Of a stretch of DNA of 32,048 nt, positions 21,713-30,756 are shown in pieces (positions within the stretch are counted from its first letter, which is position 1; each line of letters opens with the position of its first letter). The stretch spans positions 1 through 32,048 of the forward strand of contig JADLHL010000111.1 in the NCBI GenBank assembly GCA_020848815.1, written 5' to 3'. The DNA is from Chitinophagaceae bacterium. Lineage in GTDB: Bacteria > Bacteroidota > Bacteroidia > Chitinophagales > Chitinophagaceae. Below the pieces are notes generated by a model. The model saw only the letters and a list, made by a program, of their open reading frames with translations. It made no database searches and was not told the DNA's origin. A program made the position numbers and the translations under genes.

Positions 21713-24196
21713 TTAAAACGCCAGCCGGAAACTGCCAAAAACCCCAAAGCGACTGGTGCGGCTTTGAGGCAAAGGTGTTGGTGCCACCCGCCACACCAAA
21801 TCGAGGCGCAGCACTTTAAAAATATTGTCTACACCAGTGCCCACCTCTGCATAGGTTTTTCCTTTCAGCTCCTGAAAAGGATGGCCCTGCACAAAATTGA
21901 GCTGGCGGTTGGCATCGCTCAAACTGCCCCACAAAGTTTTGATGTTCCAAAACTGGCGCAGTTTCATTTTTCGGGTAAAGCCAATGTACTTAAACAAGCC
22001 GCTGCCAAAGTTTTGCTCAAAGCCCAACCCCGCATACTGATCGTTGATGTATTCAAAACGATTCATGAGGTTGAAGGCATATTTGTTGTAATAATAAATT
22101 TCATTGCCCGGTGCTACATCCAGCAGCATGTAGGGCAATGTGCCAAATACTTTGCCCACATACCCCGAGTATTCAATGGAGCCAAATGGTGCCACTTTAT
22201 GAAAACCATTTACCCTGAAATTGAGTTTATGGTAATCGTAATTACTGTTGAGCACACCAGCCCAGCCTTTTGAATAACGGAGTTCGGCTATGGGATAATC
22301 GCTGCCCAGGCTGGTGCGCAGGTAATTGCCATTCAAAAACCGTTCGAGGTATGCAAAACGAACTGCTACCGTTGTTTCAAAATTGTTGAGTGCTTCGCCT
22401 TTGCCAGCTGTAAAATTACTTTTCAGCGGAATGTTTTTCAGCGGTTCATACTTGGTGCGGCGGGCTTCCAGTTTGAGCGACCAACCTTTTTCGTTGCTGG
22501 TAAAATATTCAATTTCCTGCCGCTCCACCTGCATAAACTTGATGGGAATATCGGGCTTGCGAATGGCCAGTGTAAAAATGTTGTCGAGGCTTACTTCATC
22601 GTAATAATTCTGTCCGTTGTCCAAATCATTCAGGTAAGATACATGCAGCATCTTCCGCGGATTTTTTTCGAAGAAATAATACATCTCCGCTTTGCCCTTG
22701 AGTTTTTTATCGCCAAAGCCGTAAGCCAGATAGCCGTGCAGATACATGTTTTTATTGAAGCCCGGCGTAGTGCCCAAATCAAAGCGGGTACGCAGGCCCT
22801 CCCAGGCATTCAGGCTTATCCAGTTGAACCACGGGCCTATTTCAAAATTGCCCAGTGGCTTGTAGCCGGTAGTAAGAAACGACACCGTATTATAGTACTG
22901 TTTGAAGATGGGCATTTGCTGCAGCGTATCAATCATTTTGTAAATGGCCTGCTCATTTTTGTTGAGCTCTTCGTGTCGGGCATCGGTCCAAAAGCCTTCG
23001 TTTTTGGCTTCCGAACCCGGCAATACAATTACCTGTTCGGGCAAGGTATTTTTGGCCAGCTGTTGCAGTACCGCATCATTATTTACCAGCACATTTCTGT
23101 ATGTGGTGGTTTTGCGGCCCTTCATGCCGCTTTTGTTTTTGCCAATGGGATATATATCGGCAATGAATTTATCTTTCGATAAAAACCACACCGAATCATT
23201 GATAAGCCGGTAGTCCTGATAAATGCTCAGGTTCTCTATAAAGTTGACGGTAGAAGTTGCATCAATACGAAGTTGGATACGCTGCACGGCAAAGGTGGAA
23301 TCGTGTATCCATGCATCGCCTTCAAAAGTGCTTTCGCCTTTGCGCTTTGGCGAAAACAGCCAGTGGTAATAGCGCCTGCCATTGAGCATCACCGTATCGG
23401 CTATACGGTAGTTGTAATACGCATCGCCATTATCACTCAGCGGGCTTACAAACTGCTTATCATACACCGGAATGAAGTTGTTGTACACGTTTACATTCTG
23501 GTACATGCTACCCAGTTGGCGGGTTACACTTTCATTGTCGATGCCGTTGGTTTTGCTGGCTTTTATTTCTTCTCTTCTGCGTTTGGGATTGCTGCTGTAC
23601 CAATAATCGCTGATGGTTTCAGCCAGATAAATGGGCAAAAATGGCGGGCCGGCTTCGGTGGTATCTACATTATCGAGCACAAAGGCAAACGGCTTCAGCA
23701 GCTTCATTTCTTTGAGCTTGTCGGCATTTATCTTGTTGAGGTCGAGCTCTAGTTTATTGTGTACTTCGTAGCTAAAGTTGCTAAAGCGGCTTCGGTCGTT
23801 ATAGGGTTTGCGCCGCACTACTTTTCGCCATAAAATAAGGCCCCAGTTCGCTTTGGTTTTTACCAGTACACCCGTTGCAATTTCCCGTTCCAGGTTCACC
23901 ACCACTGGTTTGTTCAGGTTGAGGTCTGCAATGGCGAGTGACTTACGGTAGTAGCCTACATAGGTTACAAACAAAGAATCGGCTTGGTAGCCGGTAATGT
24001 CGATACTGAATGTACCCAACGAGTCGGTAACTGCGCCTTTGCGGGCAGGATGCACTTCGACTGATGCGAAGGGGATGGGCTCTTCATTGTGACTGTCTTT
24101 CACAATGCCGCGAATGAGTGTGGTTTGCGCTAAGGCTACTTGTGCAACGAATCCTCCACACAAAAGCAGCAGCAGCTTTGCGCCAAAAATTTTCAT
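21713..24196 (-). CDS. DUF5686 outer-membrane protein with carboxypeptidase-regulatory-like domain
   Basis: An 827-residue outer-membrane protein. Start ATG 24196 gives the signal peptide ending QVALAQ near residue 23. The N-terminal CarboxypepD_reg-like domain (about 25-115) opens TTLIRGIVKDSHNEEPIPFASV and includes GTFSIDITGYQ. The DUF5686 region follows, with RKVVRRKPYNDRSRFSNF near 128 and a long C-terminal beta-barrel of alternating aromatic strands ending GVFGSFRLAF, a terminal Phe as expected for assembly by BAM. The family is widespread in Bacteroidota and uncharacterised. A TAATTTTG box lies 6 bases upstream of the ATG. It is divergent from the M28 peptidase gene, with a 155-base gap between start codons. 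Confidence 0.9.
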   Translation of the reverse strand: MKIFGAKLLLLLCGGFVAQVALAQTTLIRGIVKDSHNEEPIPFASVEVHPARKGAVTDSLGTFSIDITGYQADSLFVTYVGYYRKSLAIADLNLNKPVVVNLEREIATGVLVKTKANWGLILWRKVVRRKPYNDRSRFSNFSYEVHNKLELDLNKINADKLKEMKLLKPFAFVLDNVDTTEAGPPFLPIYLAETISDYWYSSNPKRRREEIKASKTNGIDNESVTRQLGSMYQNVNVYNNFIPVYDKQFVSPLSDNGDAYYNYRIADTVMLNGRRYYHWLFSPKRKGESTFEGDAWIHDSTFAVQRIQLRIDATSTVNFIENLSIYQDYRLINDSVWFLSKDKFIADIYPIGKNKSGMKGRKTTTYRNVLVNNDAVLQQLAKNTLPEQVIVLPGSEAKNEGFWTDARHEELNKNEQAIYKMIDTLQQMPIFKQYYNTVSFLTTGYKPLGNFEIGPWFNWISLNAWEGLRTRFDLGTTPGFNKNMYLHGYLAYGFGDKKLKGKAEMYYFFEKNPRKMLHVSYLNDLDNGQNYYDEVSLDNIFTLAIRKPDIPIKFMQVERQEIEYFTSNEKGWSLKLEARRTKYEPLKNIPLKSNFTAGKGEALNNFETTVAVRFAYLERFLNGNYLRTSLGSDYPIAELRYSKGWAGVLNSNYDYHKLNFRVNGFHKVAPFGSIEYSGYVGKVFGTLPYMLLDVAPGNEIYYYNKYAFNLMNRFEYINDQYAGLGFEQNFGSGLFKYIGFTRKMKLRQFWNIKTLWGSLSDANRQLNFVQGHPFQELKGKTYAEVGTGVDNIFKVLRLDLVWRVAPTPLPQSRTSRFGVFGSFRLAF

Positions 24197-24202
24197 AGGG
24201 TG

Positions 24203-24210
24203 CAAAATTA
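24203..24210 (-). promoter_or_regulatory. -7 box TAATTTTG for the DUF5686 gene
   Basis: A perfect TAnnTTTG match ending 6 bases before ATG 24196, so the transcript start would fall at or next to the start codon. The nearest TTTG is 26 bases upstream, longer than usual spacing. Confidence 0.45.
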
Positions 24211-24315
24211 ACCGAATGGTGAAGCCGACTTGTAACCAAACACACGGGAAAGCCGCTTGTTTAGTCAAAGTTTTGAAAAAAATAGACCGCTATAGCAGCT
24301 GCAGTATTGCCACTG

Positions 24316-24323
24316 TACATTTG
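24316..24323 (+). promoter_or_regulatory. -7 box TACATTTG for the M28 peptidase operon
   Basis: A perfect TAnnTTTG match 28 bases upstream of ATG 24352. No well-placed -33 element is evident. Confidence 0.45.
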
Positions 24324-24351
24324 CAATCAATAAAATCACTGGATGTTCATC

Positions 24352-26019
24352 ATGAAACTTGCCCGATTTGCCCGGCTTATTACCTGCATAGTTGTATTGC
24401 TTGCTGCAGTACAAGTGCAGGCACAATCAAAAAAACAACGCAAAGCCATTGCCGCCGCCAACACACAAATTGAAAATAACCTCAAAACTTTTGTAGGCAT
24501 TTTAGCCAGCGATAGCCTGGAAGGCCGCCGCACCGGTACCACCGGCGAGGCAAAAGCAGTAGCATATATCGAAAACTACTACAAACAATTGGGCATAGCC
24601 GGCGCCAACAATGGCAGCTACCTACAGCCATTTGTAGTAGATGAGGGCAAAACGCCCAACGCCAGCCAGCTTCAGTTGGATGACCATGTGCTGAAAGCAG
24701 GCGTAGATTTTTTTCCGCTGCCATGGAGTGGCTTACAAAATATTGATGCAGAAAGTGCTGCCGCCCTGCAAGAAATTGGTAGCCCTTGGTGGTACGATTT
24801 GAAAGAAGACCTCGAAGCCAACAAAAACAATCCGCACTTACTGCCCGAGCAACTCATTAGAGACAAAGCCATAGCTGCTGCTAAAATTGGCGCTACCGCA
24901 CTGCTGGTGTACAACACTGCTGCCGGCGAAGAAGTAATTAAATACAATGCTAAAGACCGCTCTGATGCCGCAGCCATTCCGGTGTTTTACATTCAAAAAG
25001 AGGCGGTGCATAAATACAAAATAGATACCGACGCTTCATTTCATGTAAAAGCAAAAGCTGTATTTACTCAGCAAAAAAGAAATGGCACCAATGTAGCTGC
25101 GTTCATCAACAACAATGCAGCACAAACCATTATACTGGGTGCACACCTCGATCACCTGGGGTATGGAGAAGATGCTAACAGCCGCCACACCGGCGATGCC
25201 GCTATACACAACGGTGCCGATGACAATGCCAGCGGTACGGCAGCCCTGATGGAAGTGGCCCGTTTGCTGAAAGAAAAACCTAATCAATCATTCAACTATT
25301 TGCTGCTGCACTTTAGTGGCGAAGAACTTGGCCTGTATGGAAGTAAATTTTATACCGAGCATCCGTTGGTCGATTTTAAGCAGGTGAATTACATGATAAA
25401 CATGGACATGGTGGGCCGCCTCAACCCCGAAAGCAAAGTGCTCACCATTGGTGGTATTGGTACTTCGCCTGCCTGGTCATCCGTTTTAAAAATGAATGAG
25501 CAAACAGATTTCAGCATCAAGATAGACAGCAGCGGCACCGGCCCCAGCGATCATACTTCTTTCTATCGCAAAGATCTGCCTGTGCTGTTTTTCTTTACCG
25601 GATTGCATACCGATTACCATAAGCCCAGCGACGATGCGCATTTGATTAACTATAGTGGTATGCGCCATATTGTACAATACATCAGCCGCATCATTGATAA
25701 TACACCAGTGGCAGAAAAACTGGCATTTACCAAAACCAAAGAACAACAAATGGGTGGTGGCCGTTTCAAGGTTTCTATCGGCATTATGCCCGACTATACT
25801 TTTAGTGGACAAGGAGTAAAAGCCGATGGCATTATAGATGGAAGACCGGCACAAAAAGCGGGTGTGCAAGCAGGTGATGTGATTATTCAGTTGGGTGAGC
25901 ACCTCATTACCAGTGTAGAAACATACATGCAAGCCCTAAACCGTTTTGATAAAGGACAGCAAACCACGGTAACCATCAAGCGGGGCAGTGAGATTAAAGA
26001 GTTTGCCATTAGTTTTTAA
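24352..26019 (+). CDS. M28-family zinc aminopeptidase with C-terminal PDZ domain
   Basis: A 555-residue exported peptidase. The signal peptide runs to about residue 25 (AAVQVQAQ). A PA-like insert region spans about 100-240. The M28 catalytic core follows: H265 and D267 in AHLDH, bridging D291 in GADDNASG, E324/E325 in GEELGL, D352 in NMDMVG, and the last zinc histidine in GLHTDYHKPSD (H419 or H423). A PDZ domain closes the chain (about 470-555, DGIIDGRPAQKAGVQAGDVI). The set of metal ligands is complete, so it should be active, cleaving N-terminal residues of peptides in the periplasm or at the surface. Start ATG 24352 or 24343. It is followed after 12 bases by the IPExxxVDY gene, probably in one transcript. 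Confidence 0.93.
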   Translation: MKLARFARLITCIVVLLAAVQVQAQSKKQRKAIAAANTQIENNLKTFVGILASDSLEGRRTGTTGEAKAVAYIENYYKQLGIAGANNGSYLQPFVVDEGKTPNASQLQLDDHVLKAGVDFFPLPWSGLQNIDAESAAALQEIGSPWWYDLKEDLEANKNNPHLLPEQLIRDKAIAAAKIGATALLVYNTAAGEEVIKYNAKDRSDAAAIPVFYIQKEAVHKYKIDTDASFHVKAKAVFTQQKRNGTNVAAFINNNAAQTIILGAHLDHLGYGEDANSRHTGDAAIHNGADDNASGTAALMEVARLLKEKPNQSFNYLLLHFSGEELGLYGSKFYTEHPLVDFKQVNYMINMDMVGRLNPESKVLTIGGIGTSPAWSSVLKMNEQTDFSIKIDSSGTGPSDHTSFYRKDLPVLFFFTGLHTDYHKPSDDAHLINYSGMRHIVQYISRIIDNTPVAEKLAFTKTKEQQMGGGRFKVSIGIMPDYTFSGQGVKADGIIDGRPAQKAGVQAGDVIIQLGEHLITSVETYMQALNRFDKGQQTTVTIKRGSEIKEFAISF

Positions 26020-26031
26020 TACCTTTTCGCT

Positions 26032-26469
26032 GTGGCTAAGCTGATTTTAGATAACGACCAGGTTGCGGAAGACTTTTTCGAACACGCCCGGCTATTCGGC
26101 ATTCAATGCCCCGTGTCGCCACATAAATTTGTGTGGCTCATCAACAATCATTTTGGCTACGACTTTCGACTTCAAACAGACACAGACATTACTGTAGATA
26201 AAAAAACTAAGAAATTCAATTTTCCACTTTACGAATACAACGAACAATTTTTGGCAGCGAGGCATTTTATCTATTCCAACAAATCGGACGGTGAGTATTT
26301 ACTACCCGAATTGAAACACACCGATTTTTTATGGTTGGTAATCAATGAAAGCAACAACGCAGGATTTTTAGAATTGCTGGGAACTGAACTCCGAAAAGTA
26401 AATCAGGTACAATTGGTGACCTTGCTCAATAACGATAAGTTTAAAAACAAACTGCAACTGCTGCAATAA
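26032..26469 (+). CDS. IPExxxVDY-family protein
   Basis: A 145-residue cytoplasmic protein beginning at GTG 26032 (MAKLILDNDQV), 12 bases after the peptidase stop codon. The family motif is seen in degenerate form as LPELKHTDFLWLV near residue 90 (canonical IPExxxVDYF). The N-terminal FVWLINNHFGYDFRLQTD also fits. It is a Bacteroidota-specific family with no known function. The Leu-rich C-terminal segment (about 110-145) is amphipathic. No ATG alternative exists upstream without entering the peptidase gene. Confidence 0.78.
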   Translation: MAKLILDNDQVAEDFFEHARLFGIQCPVSPHKFVWLINNHFGYDFRLQTDTDITVDKKTKKFNFPLYEYNEQFLAARHFIYSNKSDGEYLLPELKHTDFLWLVINESNNAGFLELLGTELRKVNQVQLVTLLNNDKFKNKLQLLQ

Positions 26470-26493
26470 CCTTTTCCCTCAACACACCAGCGT

Positions 26494-26727
26494 ATGTGGC
26501 AAGAAACCAACCATCAACTCTACCGCAAATTTCAATTTGCCAACTTTAGTGAAGCCTTCGCCTTTATGACCCGTGTGGCTATTGAAGCAGAAAAAATGGA
26601 TCATCATCCACTGTGGACCAATGTATGGAACACGGTAGAAATTTGGCTCAGCACCCACGATGCGGGCAATGTGGTAACGGATAAAGACCTTACGCTGGCA
26701 GCACGTATAGATGCGTTGCTGGCGTAA
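26494..26727 (+). CDS. phhB: Pterin-4a-carbinolamine dehydratase (4a-hydroxytetrahydrobiopterin dehydratase)
   Basis: A 77-residue short-form PCD/DCoH enzyme that dehydrates 4a-hydroxytetrahydropterin, regenerating the cofactor of aromatic amino acid hydroxylases. The active-site pattern is intact: H37-H38-P39 in [11 protein letters not shown], then T54-H55-D56 in [10 protein letters not shown], then Asp63/Asp65. It is shorter than the ~100-residue proteobacterial enzymes mainly at the N-terminus, as seen in other Bacteroidota. No phenylalanine hydroxylase lies in this window. Start ATG 26494, 24 bases after the previous gene. Its stop codon abuts the stop codon of the convergent beta-barrel gene. 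Confidence 0.9.
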   Translation: MWQETNHQLYRKFQFANFSEAFAFMTRVAIEAEKMDHHPLWTNVWNTVEIWLSTHDAGNVVTDKDLTLAARIDALLA

Positions 26728-27492
26728 TTATTTCCAACGATAGTAAAGATTGGTGCTGCCTCTAAACTGCAAAGCACCGTTGTAAAAATTGGCAAACGGA
26801 GAAGCCAGGTCTACAGCAAAAGGCTGCAGCCCCATGCTAATGCCGAACTTTTGTTTGATGATAGGAATCGTCATGTTGATTTCCGGAGCAAACAGGCAGC
26901 TGAAGGTTTTCAATTCCTTTTCGTATTCATTTTCCAACATGCGTAGTTCGGCTACTGTGGGTGCACCGCTACTGCCCGGCACACCAATGGGATCGGCATG
27001 GGTACGCTTGTGTATAGCAATACCCGGTGCCAGTAAGGCCCGCACATGAAATTGTATGGCCGTTTTCGGATTTTTATTGAGGTTAAAATCGTAAGCCAGC
27101 GGCATCGTTAATGCCAGCACGTTATTACTCACACTACTAATGCGAAAAGTATCGGGCAGCGGCCGACCACCAAACGGAATGATGAGTATGGATAAAAAAG
27201 CATCACCCAAATTGGAGCTGTTCATAGAAAAAGCATCGTAGCGCAAACCAAGCCCCGTGTACAAGCGGTGGCGGCTTCCATTGCTCCATTCAATCATCGC
27301 CGGCAAGTGCATAGAAAATGAGATGGTACCATTGCCCTGCCTTCTGTCGAAGATGAGTTTGTTGTTGGTTTCGTAGGCGTGAATACCAATAGATGGTGCA
27401 AAGGCGGCTTCAATACCTACGGGTTTCCATTGTGCCCATGTAAATGAAGCAGCACAAAAAACCATCGTAACAATCAACAAACCTTTCTTCAT
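26728..27492 (-). CDS. Exported beta-barrel-like protein, unknown function
   Basis: A 254-residue exported protein; signal peptide MKKGLLIVTMVFCAASFTWAQ after the start at 27492 (27495 and 27501 are possible). The mature part alternates hydrophobic and polar residues in strand-like stretches (VGIEAAFAPSIGIHAYE, HRLYTGLGLRYDAFS, ALTMPLAYDFNLN) and ends GSTNLYYRWK, like outer-membrane porin-like barrels of Bacteroidota, though the terminal residue is Lys rather than Phe. No specific family recognised. It follows selD by 14 bases on the same strand, so probably shares its transcript; a functional link to selenium is not evident. Confidence 0.65.
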   Translation of the reverse strand: MKKGLLIVTMVFCAASFTWAQWKPVGIEAAFAPSIGIHAYETNNKLIFDRRQGNGTISFSMHLPAMIEWSNGSRHRLYTGLGLRYDAFSMNSSNLGDAFLSILIIPFGGRPLPDTFRISSVSNNVLALTMPLAYDFNLNKNPKTAIQFHVRALLAPGIAIHKRTHADPIGVPGSSGAPTVAELRMLENEYEKELKTFSCLFAPEINMTIPIIKQKFGISMGLQPFAVDLASPFANFYNGALQFRGSTNLYYRWK

Positions 27493-27506
27493 CATAGCCA
27501 TTCATT

Positions 27507-28571
27507 TTATGGTTGTACAACTATTCGTTTTTCACCTGCAGCAGTAAGCTCACCTATGGGTTGCAACACTGCAGCAGCTAAGCCGTTTGCAGTTAATACT
27601 TCCTGCACTTGTGCTACCGCATCGGGTGCTACTGCTATCAGCAAGCCACCATTGGTTTGCGGATCGGGCAGCAGCTTGAATGCCTCCATCACATTTACAC
27701 CGGGTTCAAATTTTACCTGTGTGCTGTAGGCATTCCAGTTGCGATAGGTAGCATCGGGCACTGCATTTTGCTGCAGGTAAGCAGCCACGCCTTCCAATAC
27801 TGACAGCTGTTGGTACTGTATCGTTGCACCAAGGTGGCTGCCTTCACACATTTCTATCAAATGGCCCAGCAATCCAAAGCCCGTTACATCGGTCATAGCA
27901 TGTACTGCGTCTATTTTTCCCAAAGCCATCCCTGCCTGGTTGAGTTCGGTAATGGTTTGCAGCAGCAAGTCATAATGTGCTGGTTGCAACAAGCCCCGCT
28001 TTTGCGCTGTAGATAAAATGCCAATGCCCAAGGGTTTGGTGAGCAACAATACATCGCCTTCTTGCGCCTTGTTGTTTTGCTTGATGTTGGCCTTTGCTAC
28101 AAGTCCGTTTACAGCAAGACCAAAAAATGGTTCGGGGCTGTCAATGCTGTGGCCACCGGCCAAGGGTATACCCGCCGCTTCGCAAACAGCACGGCCACCT
28201 TCGAGTACTTGAGCTGCCATGGCCGCAGGTAGTTTTTGCGTGGGCCAACCCAATACCGCAATGGCCATCAACGGCTTGCCGCCCATGGCATACACATCGC
28301 TGATGGCGTTGGCTGCAGCAATGCGGCCAAAGTCGAATGCATCGTCTACAATGGGCATAAAAAAATCGGTGGTGCTAATGAGGCAATCGCCATTGCCAAG
28401 GTCGTACACAGCTGCATCGTCTTTGCTGCTATTGCCTACCAGCAAATTCGGAAATGTAGTAGTAGCCGTATTGCTTTGCAACATTTCTTCCAGCACAGCA
28501 GGTGCTATTTTGCAGCCGCAGCCTGCGCCGCTGGCAAAGGCCGTAAGTTTGATTGCTTCATGTTCACTCAT
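27507..28571 (-). CDS. selD: Selenide, water dikinase (selenophosphate synthetase)
   Basis: A 354-residue enzyme making selenophosphate from selenide and ATP, the donor for selenocysteine and for 2-selenouridine in tRNA. The catalytic segment ASGAGCGCKIAP places Cys18, Cys20 and Lys21 where the family has Cys/Sec and Lys; no in-frame TGA is used, so this is the cysteine form. AIRS-like ATP-binding signatures include DAAVYDLGNGDCLISTTDFF and AAANAISDVYAMGGKP. GGHSIDSPEPFFGLAVNG and the C-terminal PQTNGGLL also fit. Length is normal. No selA/selB or tRNA 2-selenouridine synthase gene lies in the window. Start ATG 28571. Confidence 0.96.
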   Translation of the reverse strand: MSEHEAIKLTAFASGAGCGCKIAPAVLEEMLQSNTATTTFPNLLVGNSSKDDAAVYDLGNGDCLISTTDFFMPIVDDAFDFGRIAAANAISDVYAMGGKPLMAIAVLGWPTQKLPAAMAAQVLEGGRAVCEAAGIPLAGGHSIDSPEPFFGLAVNGLVAKANIKQNNKAQEGDVLLLTKPLGIGILSTAQKRGLLQPAHYDLLLQTITELNQAGMALGKIDAVHAMTDVTGFGLLGHLIEMCEGSHLGATIQYQQLSVLEGVAAYLQQNAVPDATYRNWNAYSTQVKFEPGVNVMEAFKLLPDPQTNGGLLIAVAPDAVAQVQEVLTANGLAAAVLQPIGELTAAGEKRIVVQP

Positions 28572-28590
28572 GGTAACCGATTTTATGACG

Positions 28591-28598
28591 CAAAGAAA
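28591..28598 (-). promoter_or_regulatory. Possible -7 box TTTCTTTG for selD
   Basis: Minus-strand TTTCTTTG matches TAnnTTTG at seven of eight positions, 19 bases upstream of the selD ATG. It overlaps the T tract of the preceding terminator (28596-28619). Confidence 0.35.
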
Positions 28599-28619
28599 AA
28601 GAGGCCGAAGCCTCTTTTT
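28596..28619 (-). terminator. Intrinsic terminator with TTCG tetraloop after the M16 gene
   Basis: On the minus strand AAAAAGAGGC-TTCG-GCCTCTTTTT forms a 10-base stem with a stable TTCG loop and T tract. It lies 16 bases past the stop codon of the M16 gene at 28636. The opposite strand could also form it (loop CGAA), but no plus-strand gene ends here. Confidence 0.85.
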
Positions 28620-28635
28620 ACATGATTGGTGTTAT

Positions 28636-30705
28636 TTATAATTCCGATGCGGAAAGCCCTGAATTGATTTTCACTTCTGTGATGCTGATGTCTTGTTTCA
28701 TTACACCAAGGTCAATCACAATTTGTACCGGAATTTTTACGCCGTTGTACTCCTTGTACTCTTTGTAAAATGTAATTACATTAAGCTTACCCATGGGGCC
28801 GCCATCCTGCTGGCGAACATCCTTCAATTTCAATCCTGTTTGTACATCGTAAAACGCATGGAAACTGGCACCTTCAGGTGTTACTATTTCAATGTCGTAA
28901 GCATCTTTGCCATCTACTGATTCAATGCCTTTGAGGTTCAGTTTTACCGCGGTGTTGCTCAGGTAGTAACGTTCTTCGTACATCGCGGCTTTAGCATCCA
29001 GCTGTGCTTTTCCATCGGCACCTACATCTTGTTTGGCGCCCTGCATAGCCACCGTATATTCTGTGCCGTTTTTGCTTTGCTTCATCAGTTCCATGGGGCC
29101 CATTTTTACAGCTGCACTGTAACCACCGGGCATTACATGCTTTTGTTCGTACTGCATAGCTTGTCCCATAATTGATACACTACCTATGAGAGTGGCATCT
29201 TTAATAGCAGCAATGGCTGTTTCGCCGCCGTAAGCTTCAATGGCTTTTTGTAAAACACTGGTAGCAGTTACGTTTGCGTCCACTTTCTTTTCAGTAGGTG
29301 GGGCTACTTCGTTGCCATTGATGTCGAAGAATTTCACTTCGCCATACTTGCTCAGGCCTGCAGCAATCTCTTTTGCGTTACCTACTATGGTAATCACCAA
29401 ATTGTTTACAGGCACATACTTATTGGCCATAGCCTGCACATTGGCCGGTGTAACGGCGTTGAGCTTGGTGAGGTAAGTACGGTAGTAATCTTTGGGCAAA
29501 TTATAGCGGGCTACGTTCAATGCAAAGCTGGCTACTGTGCCAGCATTTTCGAGGCTGCGGGCAAAGCCACCGCTCATGTAGTTTTTCAAGGCGGTCACTT
29601 CACTATCGCTGGCTGCTTCGTTGCGTATGCGGTTGAACTCATACAAAAACTGACCAACGGCGCTGTCCGTTTTTTCGTTGCGTACCGAAGCACTGGCACG
29701 GAAACTACCCACCAGTCGGTCGGTGCTTACACCACCACCGGCACCGTAAGTGAAGGCATATTTCTCCCGCAAGTTTTGGTTGAGGCGGCTGCTAAAACCA
29801 CCACCCAATACATTGCCCATTACACTGGTAGGAATAGCATCGGGTGTACCGGGCTGTAGGTTTACCGGTGAGCTGATGCTGATAACGCTTTGCACCGAAC
29901 TTGGCCGGTCTACCACAGCAATCAAGGTTTTAGCAGGCTGCTTTACTTCGGCATATTGTTTTTTTGGTACGTCGCCACGGGTCCAGCTGCCAAAGTGTTC
30001 GGTGGCCAGCTTCATGGCTTCGTTGGTAGTAATATCACCTACAAAAATGAGGTACGCAATATTGGGCTTCCAATAAGTGCTGTGGTAGTTTTTAATGTCG
30101 GCAACGGTTACATTTTTTACGGTTTGTTCTGTTTCAAACTCGCCGTAAGGATGGCTCTTGCCATACACCAGCATGCCACTTACGTTGCCGGCAATGCTGT
30201 TTGGGTCGTCTTTGGCTTGAGCCAAACCACTCAGTGTTTGGGTACGAATTTTTTCGAGCTCAGTATTGCTAAATGCCGGGCGTAATGCCACATCGGCCAT
30301 TAGCTGCAATAGTTTGGGAAAATTGCCTTTGAGTGATGAAGCAGATACAGAAGTGGCACTGGCACCCAGTTCGCCGCCCAAAAAGTCAACACTTTCATCG
30401 AGGGTGGCTTTGTCCATTTTGCTGGTACCGCGGCGCATCAGCGAACCGGCCATACTGAGCATCCCTGCTTTATCACCTTCTACCAGCGGGTCGCGGTCGA
30501 TGGTGAGGGTGGCAGAAACCTGTGGCAGTTTGGTATTGGTAACTACAAAAACTTTAAGGCCATTGGGCAACGTGAAGCTGGCCGGATCGCCAATATTGAT
30601 AACCGGTGCAGGACCGGGCTTGGGTGCTTTGGTACGGTCGATGGTTTGTGCTTGCAGGAGCATGGTGCTACATAAAGCTATGCACGATAGAAAAGTATAT
30701 TTCAT
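28636..30705 (-). CDS. M16-family peptidase homolog lacking the zinc site, with extra C-terminal domain
   Basis: A 689-residue exported protein, signal peptide about 1-20 (CSTMLLQAQ). Residues about 40-460 are M16 N- and C-lobes (FTLPNGLKVFVV, LGGGFSSRLNQNLREKYAFTYG). The metal motif HxxEH of the active partner is replaced: the aligned stretch GMLSMAGSLMRRGT has S84, G87 and S88 where His, Glu, His belong. So it is expected to be the non-catalytic partner of a heterodimeric peptidase, as in many bacterial M16 pairs. After about 490 a further ~190-residue domain (LQKAIEAYGGETAIAAIKD onward) resembles lipoprotein-carrier-like barrels found attached in Bacteroidota. It lies 51 bases downstream of the active M16 gene; both likely share one transcript ending in the terminator at 28596-28619. 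Confidence 0.9.
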   Translation of the reverse strand: MKYTFLSCIALCSTMLLQAQTIDRTKAPKPGPAPVINIGDPASFTLPNGLKVFVVTNTKLPQVSATLTIDRDPLVEGDKAGMLSMAGSLMRRGTSKMDKATLDESVDFLGGELGASATSVSASSLKGNFPKLLQLMADVALRPAFSNTELEKIRTQTLSGLAQAKDDPNSIAGNVSGMLVYGKSHPYGEFETEQTVKNVTVADIKNYHSTYWKPNIAYLIFVGDITTNEAMKLATEHFGSWTRGDVPKKQYAEVKQPAKTLIAVVDRPSSVQSVISISSPVNLQPGTPDAIPTSVMGNVLGGGFSSRLNQNLREKYAFTYGAGGGVSTDRLVGSFRASASVRNEKTDSAVGQFLYEFNRIRNEAASDSEVTALKNYMSGGFARSLENAGTVASFALNVARYNLPKDYYRTYLTKLNAVTPANVQAMANKYVPVNNLVITIVGNAKEIAAGLSKYGEVKFFDINGNEVAPPTEKKVDANVTATSVLQKAIEAYGGETAIAAIKDATLIGSVSIMGQAMQYEQKHVMPGGYSAAVKMGPMELMKQSKNGTEYTVAMQGAKQDVGADGKAQLDAKAAMYEERYYLSNTAVKLNLKGIESVDGKDAYDIEIVTPEGASFHAFYDVQTGLKLKDVRQQDGGPMGKLNVITFYKEYKEYNGVKIPVQIVIDLGVMKQDISITEVKINSGLSASEL

Positions 30706-30756
30706 GATTGAGGTTCAATTAAAGTATAGAAAGAAAACAAAGTCAACACAAATAGA

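Noticed and set aside
26494-26727. Truncated dehydratase pseudogene
   Set aside because: Although short (77 residues), all active-site residues are present and short forms are normal in this phylum.
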